From positions 1-8,050 of the forward strand of contig DBQX01000027.1 in the NCBI GenBank assembly GCA_002305415.1: a stretch of DNA of 8,050 nt, read 5' to 3'. The first letter of the stretch is position 1. Each line of letters opens with the position of its first letter. The notes below the pieces were generated by a model that was given only the letters and a program-made list of their open reading frames with translations, did no database searches and was not told the DNA's origin. Shown in pieces: positions 1-6,932 of this stretch. The DNA comes from Actinomycetales bacterium UBA1383. GTDB lineage: Bacteria > Actinomycetota > Actinomycetes > Actinomycetales > Actinomycetaceae. The translations under genes and the position numbers were made by a program.

Positions 1-124
1 CTGTTGAGATATCAAACAACAAGCGCACGTGACGACTGTCCCTCGCGGGCAATTTCGTCAGGGCGGGCGGCACCCCCACCACGGCCGCGTCTCGCGTCCA
101 GTATCGGTTGGAATTCCTTTCGGA
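1..124 (-). other. Probable 16S rRNA operon leader (5' external transcribed region)
   Basis: Read on the minus strand, the last bases before the window edge (about 29-1) contain TTGTTTGATATCTCAACAG. This closely resembles the TTGTTTGAGAACTCAA-type block found shortly upstream of 16S rRNA in many actinobacteria. It lies downstream of two good promoters and contains no plausible gene. The 16S gene itself would start beyond position 1 and is not visible. I saw no clear boxA antitermination motif. The identification rests on motif memory and on the known tyrS-rrn neighbourhood in some actinobacteria, so it is an inference. Confidence 0.65.
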
Positions 125-130
125 CTATCG

Positions 131-159
131 ATCCTACACCCTCACGGGCACGGTGTCGA
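131..159 (-). promoter_or_regulatory. Candidate rRNA promoter, downstream of a tandem pair
   Basis: The minus strand has a -35 hexamer TCGACA (159-154), a 17-bp spacer and a -10 hexamer TAGGAT (136-131). Transcription would start near 124 and run toward the window's left edge. The -35 differs from TTGACA at one position and the -10 fits TANNNT. It lies about 86 bp downstream of a second promoter of similar quality, and such tandem arrays are common ahead of rRNA operons. Confidence 0.6.
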
Positions 160-216
160 GGCCCCGCTGGCCGCGACCCTCCCGCCGTCGGCAGGCCGTC
201 GTGGACAGCACGTAGA

Positions 217-245
217 ACGTTACGCAGGGTCCGCCGTGGAGTCAA
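217..245 (-). promoter_or_regulatory. Candidate rRNA promoter, upstream of a tandem pair
   Basis: The minus strand has a -35 hexamer TTGACT (245-240), a 17-bp spacer and a -10 hexamer TAACGT (222-217). The start point would be near 210. This is the best sigma70-type promoter in the window by eye. It lies about 100 bp beyond the tyrS stop codon, in the 341-nt non-coding stretch, and points toward the rRNA leader motif at the edge. I found no strong terminator with a T-run between tyrS and this promoter, so some read-through from the arg-tyrS operon into the rRNA operon is possible. Confidence 0.65.
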
Positions 246-341
246 ACCGCGCCAGCGGGGCCGGCCTCAGCTCTGTCAGTGCTGCGACCAGCCACGATGA
301 CGTGACACACCGAGTCCGCCCGCGGTTGTCTGAGAGGTTCG

Positions 342-1643
342 TCATAGGTCGGTCCGGTGAGGAACGTCGTCGTGAGGTTCCGCCGCGACCCGGGCCACAG
401 CGAGTGTCCTGCGCCCCTTTCGCACCAGGACGATTCCACCGGGAAGGACATCAGCGGCCTCCAAAAGGGCGTCCTCGTCGGCGATCTTGACGTTGTTGAG
501 GTAGGCCCCACCAGAGGCGATCGTTCGCCGTGCCGCTGATCGCCCCGCCTCCAAACCGGTGGCGAGCAGGAGATCGACCATCGTGGTCCGGCCGATGACC
601 ACGGCGCCGGACGGCAGGTGCGAGACTGCGTCGGCCAGAACCCGCTCCGGCAGGGAGTGCAGGTCCTCGCGGCCGAACAGCGCGCGCGACGCGCGTTCGA
701 CGTCTGCCGCAGCGTTCAGTCCGTGCACGAGGGTCGTGACCTCGCGGGCGAGCCGCCGCTGGGCGCCCCGCGCCGCCGGCCGCTCGGCGGTCTCGTGCTC
801 CAGCTCGGCGATCTCCTCCCGGCTGAGGAACGTGAAGACTCTGAGGTACCGAACCACGTCGGCATCCTCCGTGTTGAGCCAGAACTGGTAGAAGTCGTAG
901 GGGCTGAGCATGTCTGGGGCGAGCCAAACGGCACCGCCTTCCGACTTGCCGAACTTGGTCCCGTCCGACTTCGTGATGAGGGGTGTGGTGAGCACGTGGA
1001 CGGCGCGTCCGTCCGATTTCCGGATCAGGTCGACGCCCGCAATCAGGTTGCCCCACTGGTCGTTGCCGCCCGTCTGCAGCGCGCACCCGTACCGGCGGCT
1101 CAACTCGCGGAAGTCATTCGCCTGGAGCAGTGAGTAGGAGAACTCCGTGTAGGAGATCCCCTCGTCGCTCGCGAGCCGCCGAGCCACTGTGTCCTTCGCG
1201 AGCATCGCGCCCAGGCGGAAGTGCTTGCCGATGTCGCGCAGCAGGTCGATCGCGGTGAGTTCGGCGGTCCAGTCGAGGTTGTTGACGAGGATCGCTGCGT
1301 TGGGGCCCTCGAAGTCGAGGAAGGGCTCGATCTGGCGCCGGAGGCGATCGGTCCACTCCGCCACCAATTCCTTCGGGTTCAGCGTGCGCTCCCCCGACAT
1401 GCGCGGATCGCCGATTAGGCCGGTGGCTCCGCCCACCAGTGCGATCGGGCGGTGCCCGGCGCGCTGGAGGTGCCGCATGAGGATGAGCTGGACGAGATGA
1501 CCATGGTGGAGCGACGGCGCGGTCGGATCGAAGCCGCAGTAGTACGTCACGGTGGCGGAGTCGAGGGCGCGCCGCAGCTCCTCCACCCCGGTCGTCTGCG
1601 CCACAAGTCCGCGCCACTGCAGCTCGTCGATAAGGTCTGCCAC
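342..1643 (-). CDS. tyrS: Tyrosine--tRNA ligase
   Basis: This 433-residue cytoplasmic enzyme attaches tyrosine to tRNA-Tyr, using ATP. It is a class I synthetase: the HIGH-type motif is HHGH (residues 46-49) and the KMSKS-type loop is KFGKS (230-234). Other TyrRS hallmarks are YCGFDPTAPSLHHGH near the N-terminus, the QANDF segment (174-178) and GGNDQWGN (192-199). An S4 RNA-binding domain occupies roughly 350-420, as in the usual bacterial form, and the length is normal. The start is a GTG two bases after the argH stop (TGATCGTG). Its ribosome binding site GAGGAG lies within the last argH codons, so translation is probably coupled. It is the last gene of the argR-argH-tyrS unit and is followed by the rRNA promoter region. 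No T-box-like leader is present, as expected for an internal operon gene. Confidence 0.97.
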   Translation of the reverse strand: MADLIDELQWRGLVAQTTGVEELRRALDSATVTYYCGFDPTAPSLHHGHLVQLILMRHLQRAGHRPIALVGGATGLIGDPRMSGERTLNPKELVAEWTDRLRRQIEPFLDFEGPNAAILVNNLDWTAELTAIDLLRDIGKHFRLGAMLAKDTVARRLASDEGISYTEFSYSLLQANDFRELSRRYGCALQTGGNDQWGNLIAGVDLIRKSDGRAVHVLTTPLITKSDGTKFGKSEGGAVWLAPDMLSPYDFYQFWLNTEDADVVRYLRVFTFLSREEIAELEHETAERPAARGAQRRLAREVTTLVHGLNAAADVERASRALFGREDLHSLPERVLADAVSHLPSGAVVIGRTTMVDLLLATGLEAGRSAARRTIASGGAYLNNVKIADEDALLEAADVLPGGIVLVRKGRRTLAVARVAAEPHDDVPHRTDL

Positions 1644-1645
1644 GA

Positions 1646-3082
1646 TCAGGTCTCCTCGAGAGTCCGCGGCGCGACCGGTTCACCTGCCCAACGCCGGGCA
1701 TCGGCCACCGCTTCGAGACACGATTCTAGTTGGCCCTCCACCGCCAGCAGCGCAGTGCCCCCGTGCCCGGCCCGGGACGCGACCGAGCCCTCTGCGCTCA
1801 GGACCGCCCGCACGCCGACGAGCGCGGGGTTGATGAGGGCAAGGTCGTCGTCGTCCAGATCCCAGAGTTCGATCCCCCGCGCCTCGCACTCCCTGACGCA
1901 CGCGCCCGCCACCTCGTGTGCCTCCCTGAAGGACATGCCCTGCCGGACCAGCCACTCCGCCACGTCCGTCGCCAGCGTGAACCCCTGCGCCGCGATGCTC
2001 GCCATCCGCTCGGTGTCGAAGGTCATCGTCGCGATCATCCCGGCGAGGGCGGGAAGCAGGAGGTGGAGCGAGTCGATCGCATCGAAGACGGGTTCCTTGT
2101 CCTCCTGGAGGTCACGGTTGTACGCGAGGGGCAGACCCTTGAGAGTCGCAAGCAGACCCGTGAGATCGCCGATCACCCGGCCGGCCTTGCCCCGCGCCAG
2201 TTCGGCGATGTCCGGGTTCTTCTTCTGCGGCATGATCGACGACCCGGTTGAGAACGAGTCGTGAAGCCTGACGAAGCCGAACTCCCGCGTCGCCCAGATG
2301 ATCACGTCCTCGCTCAGCCGGGACAGGTCGACCGCCACCATCGCCGCGACGAAGGCGAACTCCGCGACGACGTCGCGCGACGCGGTGGCGTCGATCGAGT
2401 TCTGCGTCGCGCCGGCGAAACCGAGGTCCCGCGCCACGCGCTCCGGGTCGAGGCCTAGGGACGACCCGGCGAGGGCGCCGGCGCCATAGGGTGACAGCGC
2501 GGCACGCCTGTCCCAGTCACGCCAACGATCGACGTCGCGCAGCAATGGCCACGCGTGCGCGAGCAGGTGGTGGGAGAGGAGCACGGGTTGGGCCGGCTGC
2601 ATGTGGGTGCGCCCGGGCATGATGGCCCCACGGTGCACCAACGCCTGGCCGACGAGCGCATCGACAAGATCGAGGACTGCTGCACTCAGCAGGCGCGCCT
2701 CATCTCGAAGGTACATCCGGATGAGGGTCGCAATCTGGTCGTTCCGGGACCTGCCCGCCCTGAGCTTGCCTCCCAGCTCTCCCGCACGCTCCAGCAAGCC
2801 GCGCTCGAGGGCGGTGTGGACGTCCTCGTCCGCCGGAAGCGGAGCGAAGGCCCCCGAGGCGACGTCGGCCTCCAGGCGATCCAGCATGTCCAGCATGGTG
2901 GCGAGCTCGTCGTCATCAAGGAGACCTGCACGCGCGAGGACGCGCGCATGCGCGCGTGAGCCGGCGACGTCGTAACGGGCGAGCCGCCAGTCGAAATGGG
3001 TGGATGAGCTCAAGGCGGCCAACGCCTGAGATGGCCCAGCGGCGAAGCGTCCGCCCCAGAGACTGGTCGGAGTGTCGGACAC
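1646..3082 (-). CDS. argH: Argininosuccinate lyase
   Basis: This 478-residue enzyme catalyses the last step of arginine biosynthesis, splitting argininosuccinate into arginine and fumarate. It belongs to the fumarase/aspartase superfamily and acts as a tetramer. Visible motifs are SRNDQ (112-116), GRTHMQPAQP (157-166, including a conserved His160) and the superfamily signature GSSIMPQKKNP (280-290), which carries the catalytic serine loop. The length is typical. The start is a GTG two bases after the argR stop codon. A strong AAGGAGG site within the final argR codons fixes this start and suggests translational coupling. tyrS follows after 2 nt. argG, often beside argH in actinobacteria, is absent here and must lie elsewhere. 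Expression is probably governed by the ARG-box promoter before argR. Confidence 0.97.
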   Translation of the reverse strand: MSDTPTSLWGGRFAAGPSQALAALSSSTHFDWRLARYDVAGSRAHARVLARAGLLDDDELATMLDMLDRLEADVASGAFAPLPADEDVHTALERGLLERAGELGGKLRAGRSRNDQIATLIRMYLRDEARLLSAAVLDLVDALVGQALVHRGAIMPGRTHMQPAQPVLLSHHLLAHAWPLLRDVDRWRDWDRRAALSPYGAGALAGSSLGLDPERVARDLGFAGATQNSIDATASRDVVAEFAFVAAMVAVDLSRLSEDVIIWATREFGFVRLHDSFSTGSSIMPQKKNPDIAELARGKAGRVIGDLTGLLATLKGLPLAYNRDLQEDKEPVFDAIDSLHLLLPALAGMIATMTFDTERMASIAAQGFTLATDVAEWLVRQGMSFREAHEVAGACVRECEARGIELWDLDDDDLALINPALVGVRAVLSAEGSVASRAGHGGTALLAVEGQLESCLEAVADARRWAGEPVAPRTLEET

Positions 3083-3084
3083 GG

Positions 3085-3654
3085 TCAGGAACCTCCTTGG
3101 TTCGGAGCATCAGCGGGTGCGTCGTCCATCTCCGGACGTGCGTTCGCGAGTCGGAGTACCCGGTCGAGGAAGCGTTCTGCTGTTTCCTCGGTGCGTGCGA
3201 TGACCAGCACCGTGTCATCACCCGCGATCGAGCCGAGAAGGTCCTGCATGACCGACTGGTCGAGCGCGGCCGCGAGGTATTGGGCAGCGCCGGCCGGCGT
3301 GCGCATCACGACGAGGTTCTCGGCGCGATCAGCGCTGATCACAAGCTCATCGCAGAGACGCTCGAACCGCGCCGCGAGCTGTTCCGGCGAACTCGGGGCG
3401 CGCACCCCTTGCAGCAGCCCGCCCGCGCCCTCCGGGGGGACGGCGTACACCATCTCGCCGCCCGGCGACCGGACCTTCTGGGCGTGGATCTCCACGAGGT
3501 CGCGAGAGAGGGTGGCCTGGGTGGTGGGGATTCCCTCCTCCGCGAGGATCCGGGCCAGTTCGGCCTGGGAGGCGACAGGGCGGGTGGCGAGGATCTGGGC
3601 GATCCGGACCTGGCGGGCAGCCTTCGTCCGGATCGGTGGCGCCTCCTCCGTCAT
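3085..3654 (-). CDS. argR: Arginine repressor ArgR
   Basis: This 189-residue protein is the arginine-responsive DNA-binding regulator of arginine genes, normally a hexamer in its arginine-bound form. An N-terminal winged helix-turn-helix covers about residues 14-70, with the typical SQAELARIL and TTQATLSRDL helices (Ser50-Arg51 in the recognition helix). The C-terminal oligomerisation and arginine-binding domain contains GSIAGDDT (141-148), whose aspartate pair corresponds to the arginine-contacting DD of the family. An acidic, proline-containing tail of about 20 residues extends past the usual end. ATG at 3654 is preceded by TAGGAG at good spacing. The gene begins 41 nt after the TetR stop, with a candidate ARG box in that gap, and ends 2 nt before argH. 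It is the first gene of argR-argH-tyrS. Confidence 0.96.
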   Translation of the reverse strand: MTEEAPPIRTKAARQVRIAQILATRPVASQAELARILAEEGIPTTQATLSRDLVEIHAQKVRSPGGEMVYAVPPEGAGGLLQGVRAPSSPEQLAARFERLCDELVISADRAENLVVMRTPAGAAQYLAAALDQSVMQDLLGSIAGDDTVLVIARTEETAERFLDRVLRLANARPEMDDAPADAPNQGGS

Positions 3655-3676
3655 GGCGCACTCCTATTCGCGCAGA

Positions 3677-3689
3677 TGCATAATATGCA
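3677..3689. promoter_or_regulatory. Candidate ARG box (ArgR operator) overlapping the argR promoter
   Basis: A perfect palindrome, TGCATA-T-TATGCA read on the minus strand (13 bp including the central base), lies 23 bp upstream of the argR ATG. It resembles the TGCATA-type half sites of actinobacterial ARG boxes. It also contains TATTAT (3686-3681), a good -10 hexamer that would start transcription near 3674 and give a leader of about 20 nt. No strong -35 accompanies it. Binding of ArgR here would occlude the promoter, implying negative autoregulation of argR-argH-tyrS. The palindrome is directly visible, while its role is inferred. Confidence 0.65.
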
Positions 3690-3695
3690 CCCATC

Positions 3696-4292
3696 CTAGC
3701 CGACGACCGGAGGTGACCACCGTTCGCCGATCAGTTCGTCGAGCAGCGCGCGCGCTGTCTCCCGGACGTCCCGGTGCTCCGAGATTGCCGTGACGGCCGC
3801 GCCGTCGACGACGGCGATCACCAGTTCCGGCGGAAGGGCGCACCCAGTGTGCTCGAGAACGCGACCCACCGCCTGGTCGAGGCGCCGCCGACCCGCTCGG
3901 TAGGCCGCGGTGATGGGAGACGACGTGCCGACAGCCAGTAGTTGCTGGTAGTGCGTGGGCAGCGGGGTGTCCTTCGGCAGGCATGCCCGCAGGATGGCCT
4001 CGATCGCTTGATCCCGCGTCCTGGGAACGTCACCCGCCTCGATCGAATCGGCCACCGCCTCGGCGCGGCCCGCCCACCGTCGGATGTTGAGCGTGCCGGC
4101 CTCCGCGAGCAGCTCGTCCAGCCCGGAGAAGTAGTAGGTGGTGGCAGACAACGAGCACCCGGCGCGCGCCGCAACCGCGCGGTGGGTGACTGCGTTCGGA
4201 CCTTCCTCACGGATGATCGCGGCGGCCGCCTCGACGATCGCGCGACGACGCTCGCGACCTTTCGCCTGTCGGGCAACTTCACTCGTCACCAT
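3696..4292 (-). CDS. TetR-family transcriptional regulator
   Basis: From ATG 4292 the protein has 198 residues. It has a TetR-type N-terminal helix-turn-helix: KGRERRRAIVEAA opens the first helix, and AVAARAGCSLSATTYYF (about 39-55) is the recognition region, ending in the usual YYF followed by DELL. The C-terminal ligand and dimerisation half (about 75-190) is divergent, so the inducer cannot be told from sequence. Other in-frame starts exist: GTG at 4334, ATG at 4304, and GTG at 4298, which has GGAAG five bases upstream. All give the same domain, so the exact start is unsure. The gene lies 156 nt beyond the BCCT transporter and is codirectional with it. Its position suggests that it regulates itself and possibly the creatininase-transporter operon. 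Confidence 0.9.
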   Translation of the reverse strand: MVTSEVARQAKGRERRRAIVEAAAAIIREEGPNAVTHRAVAARAGCSLSATTYYFSGLDELLAEAGTLNIRRWAGRAEAVADSIEAGDVPRTRDQAIEAILRACLPKDTPLPTHYQQLLAVGTSSPITAAYRAGRRRLDQAVGRVLEHTGCALPPELVIAVVDGAAVTAISEHRDVRETARALLDELIGERWSPPVVG

Positions 4293-4365
4293 TGGCACAC
4301 CCATTCTTCCCACGACCCGGAAGCCGATCCTCACTGTTGCCCAGAGGCCCGCGGCTGGCCGCCCC

Positions 4366-4380
4366 TCACACTCCCTGTGA
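4366..4380. promoter_or_regulatory. Candidate TetR operator palindrome
   Basis: TCACA-N5-TGTGA is a perfect 5-bp-arm inverted repeat. It lies between a candidate -10 (TAAAAT at 4394-4389) and the TetR gene start. TetR proteins usually bind short palindromes overlapping or just downstream of their own promoter, so this fits an autoregulatory operator. The arms are short and could arise by chance. Confidence 0.3.
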
Positions 4381-4388
4381 AGACACGG

Positions 4389-4418
4389 ATTTTACTGGCC
4401 ACCCTCCGGCGAGCGGAA
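4389..4418 (-). promoter_or_regulatory. Candidate promoter of the TetR gene
   Basis: TAAAAT (4394-4389, minus strand) is a good -10 hexamer in otherwise GC-rich sequence. At 18-bp spacing the -35 would be TTCCGC, a weak match. Transcription would begin near 4382, about 90 nt ahead of ATG 4292 or 48 nt ahead of GTG 4334. It would allow the regulator to be expressed independently of the upstream transporter operon. Confidence 0.35.
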
Positions 4419-4448
4419 ATGCCGGCCTGCCGCCGTCGACTGCCTCGA

Positions 4449-6101
4449 TCAGGACTCCGCTGAGATGCGGTCCCGTTGGGCCAACTCCTTGTCGATCGCA
4501 ACGAAGGCCTCGACGTCCGAGGTTCGCCGCATCGTGTTCATCACCATGAGCGCCACGACGACGGTGTAGGGCAACGCTCCGAGAATGGTGCCGGTCTGTA
4601 CCGTCCCTACCACTGTCTCGCCTCCAATCGTCAGCAGCAGGAACGCGATCAGCGCGATTCCGACGACAAGGGCGGACCGGAAGAGCCTGGACGGCCGCGC
4701 CGCTGACTCCACGAAGCCCGCGAGCGCGTGCACTCCCGAGTCCAGCGAGGTCACGTAGTAGGTGCCGACCAGCACCGTGGCAACGAGAAGGAGGGCAACA
4801 CCCACCGCATCAAACGGGATCTCACGCAACATCACGAACAAGCCGCGTGAGGTGTCCTCGCTGACGGCAGCCGTAATGGCTCCGCCCGTCAGCTCGTCGT
4901 AGCGCATCGCCGCCCCGCCGACCACGGCAATCCACACGACCACGATCAGTGACGGAAGCGCCAGCACACCCAGGACGAACTCCCGGATGGTCCTTCCCTT
5001 CGAGATCCGAGCCACGAACGACCCCACGAAGGTTGAGAACGCCCAGGTCCATGCCCAGATGAAGACCGTCCACCACCCGTTCCAGCTCTCTGTCCAGCTC
5101 TCGATCGTCCCCGCGGAATTGCTCGCATCGGTCCACAGGCCCATCCACCACAGATGGAAGCCGTACTGTCCCAGTGCCTGGGGCGCGACCGACAGAACAT
5201 AGAGGGTGGGGCCGAACACGAGGACTCCGATGACGAGGACAACGCTCAAGGTCGAGTTGATCTCCGCGATTCGCTTCATCCCCGACTCGATGCCGATGTA
5301 GACGCTGACCGCAGCGACTGCGCCAATGGCGGCGATGACCGCGGTCCACACCACTCCTCCACTCGCGAACCCGAAGATCTCGGAGAGCCCCGAACTCAAC
5401 TGCATCGCAGCGAAGGCGAACGACGTCGCGAGCCCGAATACGGTGGCGAGGATCGCCACAACCTCCACCACGAGGCCCGCTCCGCGGCGCAGTGCACCCG
5501 GAAAGGCACCGACGACCGCGTCCCGAAACGTCATCGGAGCACGGCGGTTGTGGAAGGAGATTGCCAGGCACAGCGCAACGGTGCAGTAGATCGCCCACCC
5601 GTGCACGCCCCAGTGGAAGAATCCCCAGATCAAAGCACCATCGACCGCGTCGGTTCCCACGAACCCGGCGAGCGGATTGTCGGACTTCACCATGATTGGC
5701 TCCGCCACCGACCAGAAGATCAATCCAATCCCCTGACCGCTCGCGAAGAGCATGGAATACCAGGCGAACCGACTGTACTCAGGCCTCGCGCCGTCGCCAC
5801 CGAGGACGATGCGCCCCCGCCGGCCGAACGCCATGTACAGGCAGAACACCAACGCGGCCGTGGCAAGGACCACGAAATACCAGGTGAAGTACTGGGTGAC
5901 GAAAGTCCGGAAGGCCCCAATCCCCGCGGCCGCGGCATCCGCATTCGCTACCGCGAACACGACGACCCCACCGATCAGGACGAGACTCGCGATCCTGATG
6001 ATGCCATCATCACGGTGGCGATGGGCGTTGAGTTCCGGAACACCGTGGGCGGCTGCCTCGACGAGGGCATCGTTGGGTGGACTCACTGGTTTGCGACTCA
6101 T
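4449..6101 (-). CDS. BCCT-family (betaine/choline/carnitine-type) secondary transporter
   Basis: This 550-residue inner-membrane protein has about 12 hydrophobic segments and a hydrophilic N-terminus of about 33 residues. BCCT hallmarks are the glycine stretch and following motif GQGIGLIFWSVAEPIM (122-137), HWGVHGWAIY (163-172), the segment around WTVFIWAWTWAFSTFVG (344-360) with ARISKGRTIREF (364-375), and VTSLDSG (450-456). Members import trimethylammonium zwitterions and related solutes, many with Na+. Against BetP as I recall it, Trp374 aligns with Thr352, Trp377 with Phe355, and Met150 of the glycine stretch with Gln123. An ordinary betaine substrate is therefore doubtful. The short C-terminus lacks the long basic osmosensing helix of BetP. 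ATG 6101 is chosen because longer frames overlap the creatininase gene; it starts 11 nt after that gene's stop with a weak GAGAG site. Its place beside creatininase suggests creatinine or creatine transport, which is inference. Confidence 0.94.
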   Translation of the reverse strand: MSRKPVSPPNDALVEAAAHGVPELNAHRHRDDGIIRIASLVLIGGVVVFAVANADAAAAGIGAFRTFVTQYFTWYFVVLATAALVFCLYMAFGRRGRIVLGGDGARPEYSRFAWYSMLFASGQGIGLIFWSVAEPIMVKSDNPLAGFVGTDAVDGALIWGFFHWGVHGWAIYCTVALCLAISFHNRRAPMTFRDAVVGAFPGALRRGAGLVVEVVAILATVFGLATSFAFAAMQLSSGLSEIFGFASGGVVWTAVIAAIGAVAAVSVYIGIESGMKRIAEINSTLSVVLVIGVLVFGPTLYVLSVAPQALGQYGFHLWWMGLWTDASNSAGTIESWTESWNGWWTVFIWAWTWAFSTFVGSFVARISKGRTIREFVLGVLALPSLIVVVWIAVVGGAAMRYDELTGGAITAAVSEDTSRGLFVMLREIPFDAVGVALLLVATVLVGTYYVTSLDSGVHALAGFVESAARPSRLFRSALVVGIALIAFLLLTIGGETVVGTVQTGTILGALPYTVVVALMVMNTMRRTSDVEAFVAIDKELAQRDRISAES

Positions 6102-6112
6102 TGGAGCAACTC

Positions 6113-6880
6113 TCAGAGCCGGCCCGAGATCGCCGTGGCCATACCCGTGACGATCGACTCGGCGAGGATCCGGCCCTTCTCGGCTGTGGACGCCTTCCCG
6201 GAGGACAGGCACCCCGATGCCGGCGTGAGCGAGGGGTCAACCGGGAACAGGTCGTACAGTGGCAGTTCAGCGGCTGGGTGGTCGATGAGCCGGTCCATCT
6301 GCACGAGTTCGGGGAAGTACTCGAGCATGAGGGAGGTCTCCATCACTCCACCATGTTCGACATCCCAGCCCGGAAAGCCCTCGGGGTAGAGCCGCTCGAT
6401 CACCTGCGGCGTCACGAAGTCCCAGTAGGACAACAGCATGACCCGTGGGCCCTCTCCGAGTCCCGCGAGGTCCCGCATGGCGAGGTCCACGCCCTCATAG
6501 ACGAACTGGTAGTTCTCGTAGTGCCCGTTGACGAAGACGATCTTGTTGACCCCGTGCCGCGAGAACTCGCGGACGAGTGTGCGGCAGATCCCGATCACCG
6601 TGTCGGCGTCGAATCCGAAGGTCCCCACGATGTGGTTGCCACCACCTGAGCGCTGTTGGGACTTGTAGCCGAAGCTGATGGTGGGCCCGACGATCGCGCC
6701 GATCTGCTGCGCAGTCAGCTCGGACATCTTCGTTGAGAGCATCATGTCGGTACCGAGCGGCATGTGAGCTCCGTGCTGCTCCACGGACCCAACGGGGATC
6801 AGGACAACCGCGTCGCCGCTGCTGATCAGGTCCCGGTAGGTGAAGGCGTCCATGCGCGTGATGTTGACCTCGTGTGTCAT
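6113..6880 (-). CDS. crnA: Creatinine amidohydrolase (creatininase)
   Basis: This 255-residue enzyme interconverts creatinine and creatine by opening or closing the lactam ring (EC 3.5.2.10). It is probably a cytoplasmic hexamer with a two-metal (Zn/Mn) site. By comparison with the Pseudomonas enzyme as I remember it, all metal ligands are present: Glu34, His36, Asp45, His120 and Glu122. Trp153, Trp172 and the EH pair (175-176) of the active site are also present. Long blocks match too, such as GYKSQQRSGGGNH (71-83), VNGHYEN (117-123), LSYWDF (150-155) and GWDVEHGG (171-178). The creatininase superfamily also holds mycofactocin and FAPy hydrolases, but these blocks are specific to creatininase. 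ATG 6880 has GGAAGG nine bases upstream; the longer frame would overlap the DMT gene. It lies 52 nt after the DMT gene and 11 nt before the BCCT gene, so an operon is likely. Confidence 0.93.
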   Translation of the reverse strand: MTHEVNITRMDAFTYRDLISSGDAVVLIPVGSVEQHGAHMPLGTDMMLSTKMSELTAQQIGAIVGPTISFGYKSQQRSGGGNHIVGTFGFDADTVIGICRTLVREFSRHGVNKIVFVNGHYENYQFVYEGVDLAMRDLAGLGEGPRVMLLSYWDFVTPQVIERLYPEGFPGWDVEHGGVMETSLMLEYFPELVQMDRLIDHPAAELPLYDLFPVDPSLTPASGCLSSGKASTAEKGRILAESIVTGMATAISGRL

Positions 6881-6932
6881 CTTGCCGATCCTTCCTTCTT
6901 TGTGACTGTTCCGTGTGATTTCCAGCGCAGGC

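Noticed and set aside
87..125. A third rRNA promoter around GATACT in the minus-strand leader
   Set aside because: No acceptable -35 hexamer occurs at 16-18 bp. The only hexamer at 17 bp is ATAGTC.
246..341. A tyrS terminator in the gap before the rRNA promoters
   Set aside because: Only short stems such as CACG-TCAT-CGTG and CCGC-TGGC-GCGG are present, without a following T-run, so it cannot be supported.
1452..2264. A plus-strand open frame of about 270 codons opposite argH and tyrS
   Set aside because: The composition is Ser/Arg/Ala-rich without any recognisable domain, and both overlapped minus-strand genes are unmistakable.
6102..6212. An N-terminal extension of the BCCT frame upstream of ATG 6101
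   Set aside because: It lies inside the end of the creatininase gene and encodes an Arg/Gly/His-rich stretch unlike a transporter N-terminus.
5154..6389. A long open frame on the plus strand (about 411 codons) opposite the BCCT transporter gene
   Set aside because: The translation is rich in Arg, Asp, Pro and His with no domain or membrane pattern, as expected for antisense frames in GC-rich DNA. The opposite strand encodes a clear BCCT protein.
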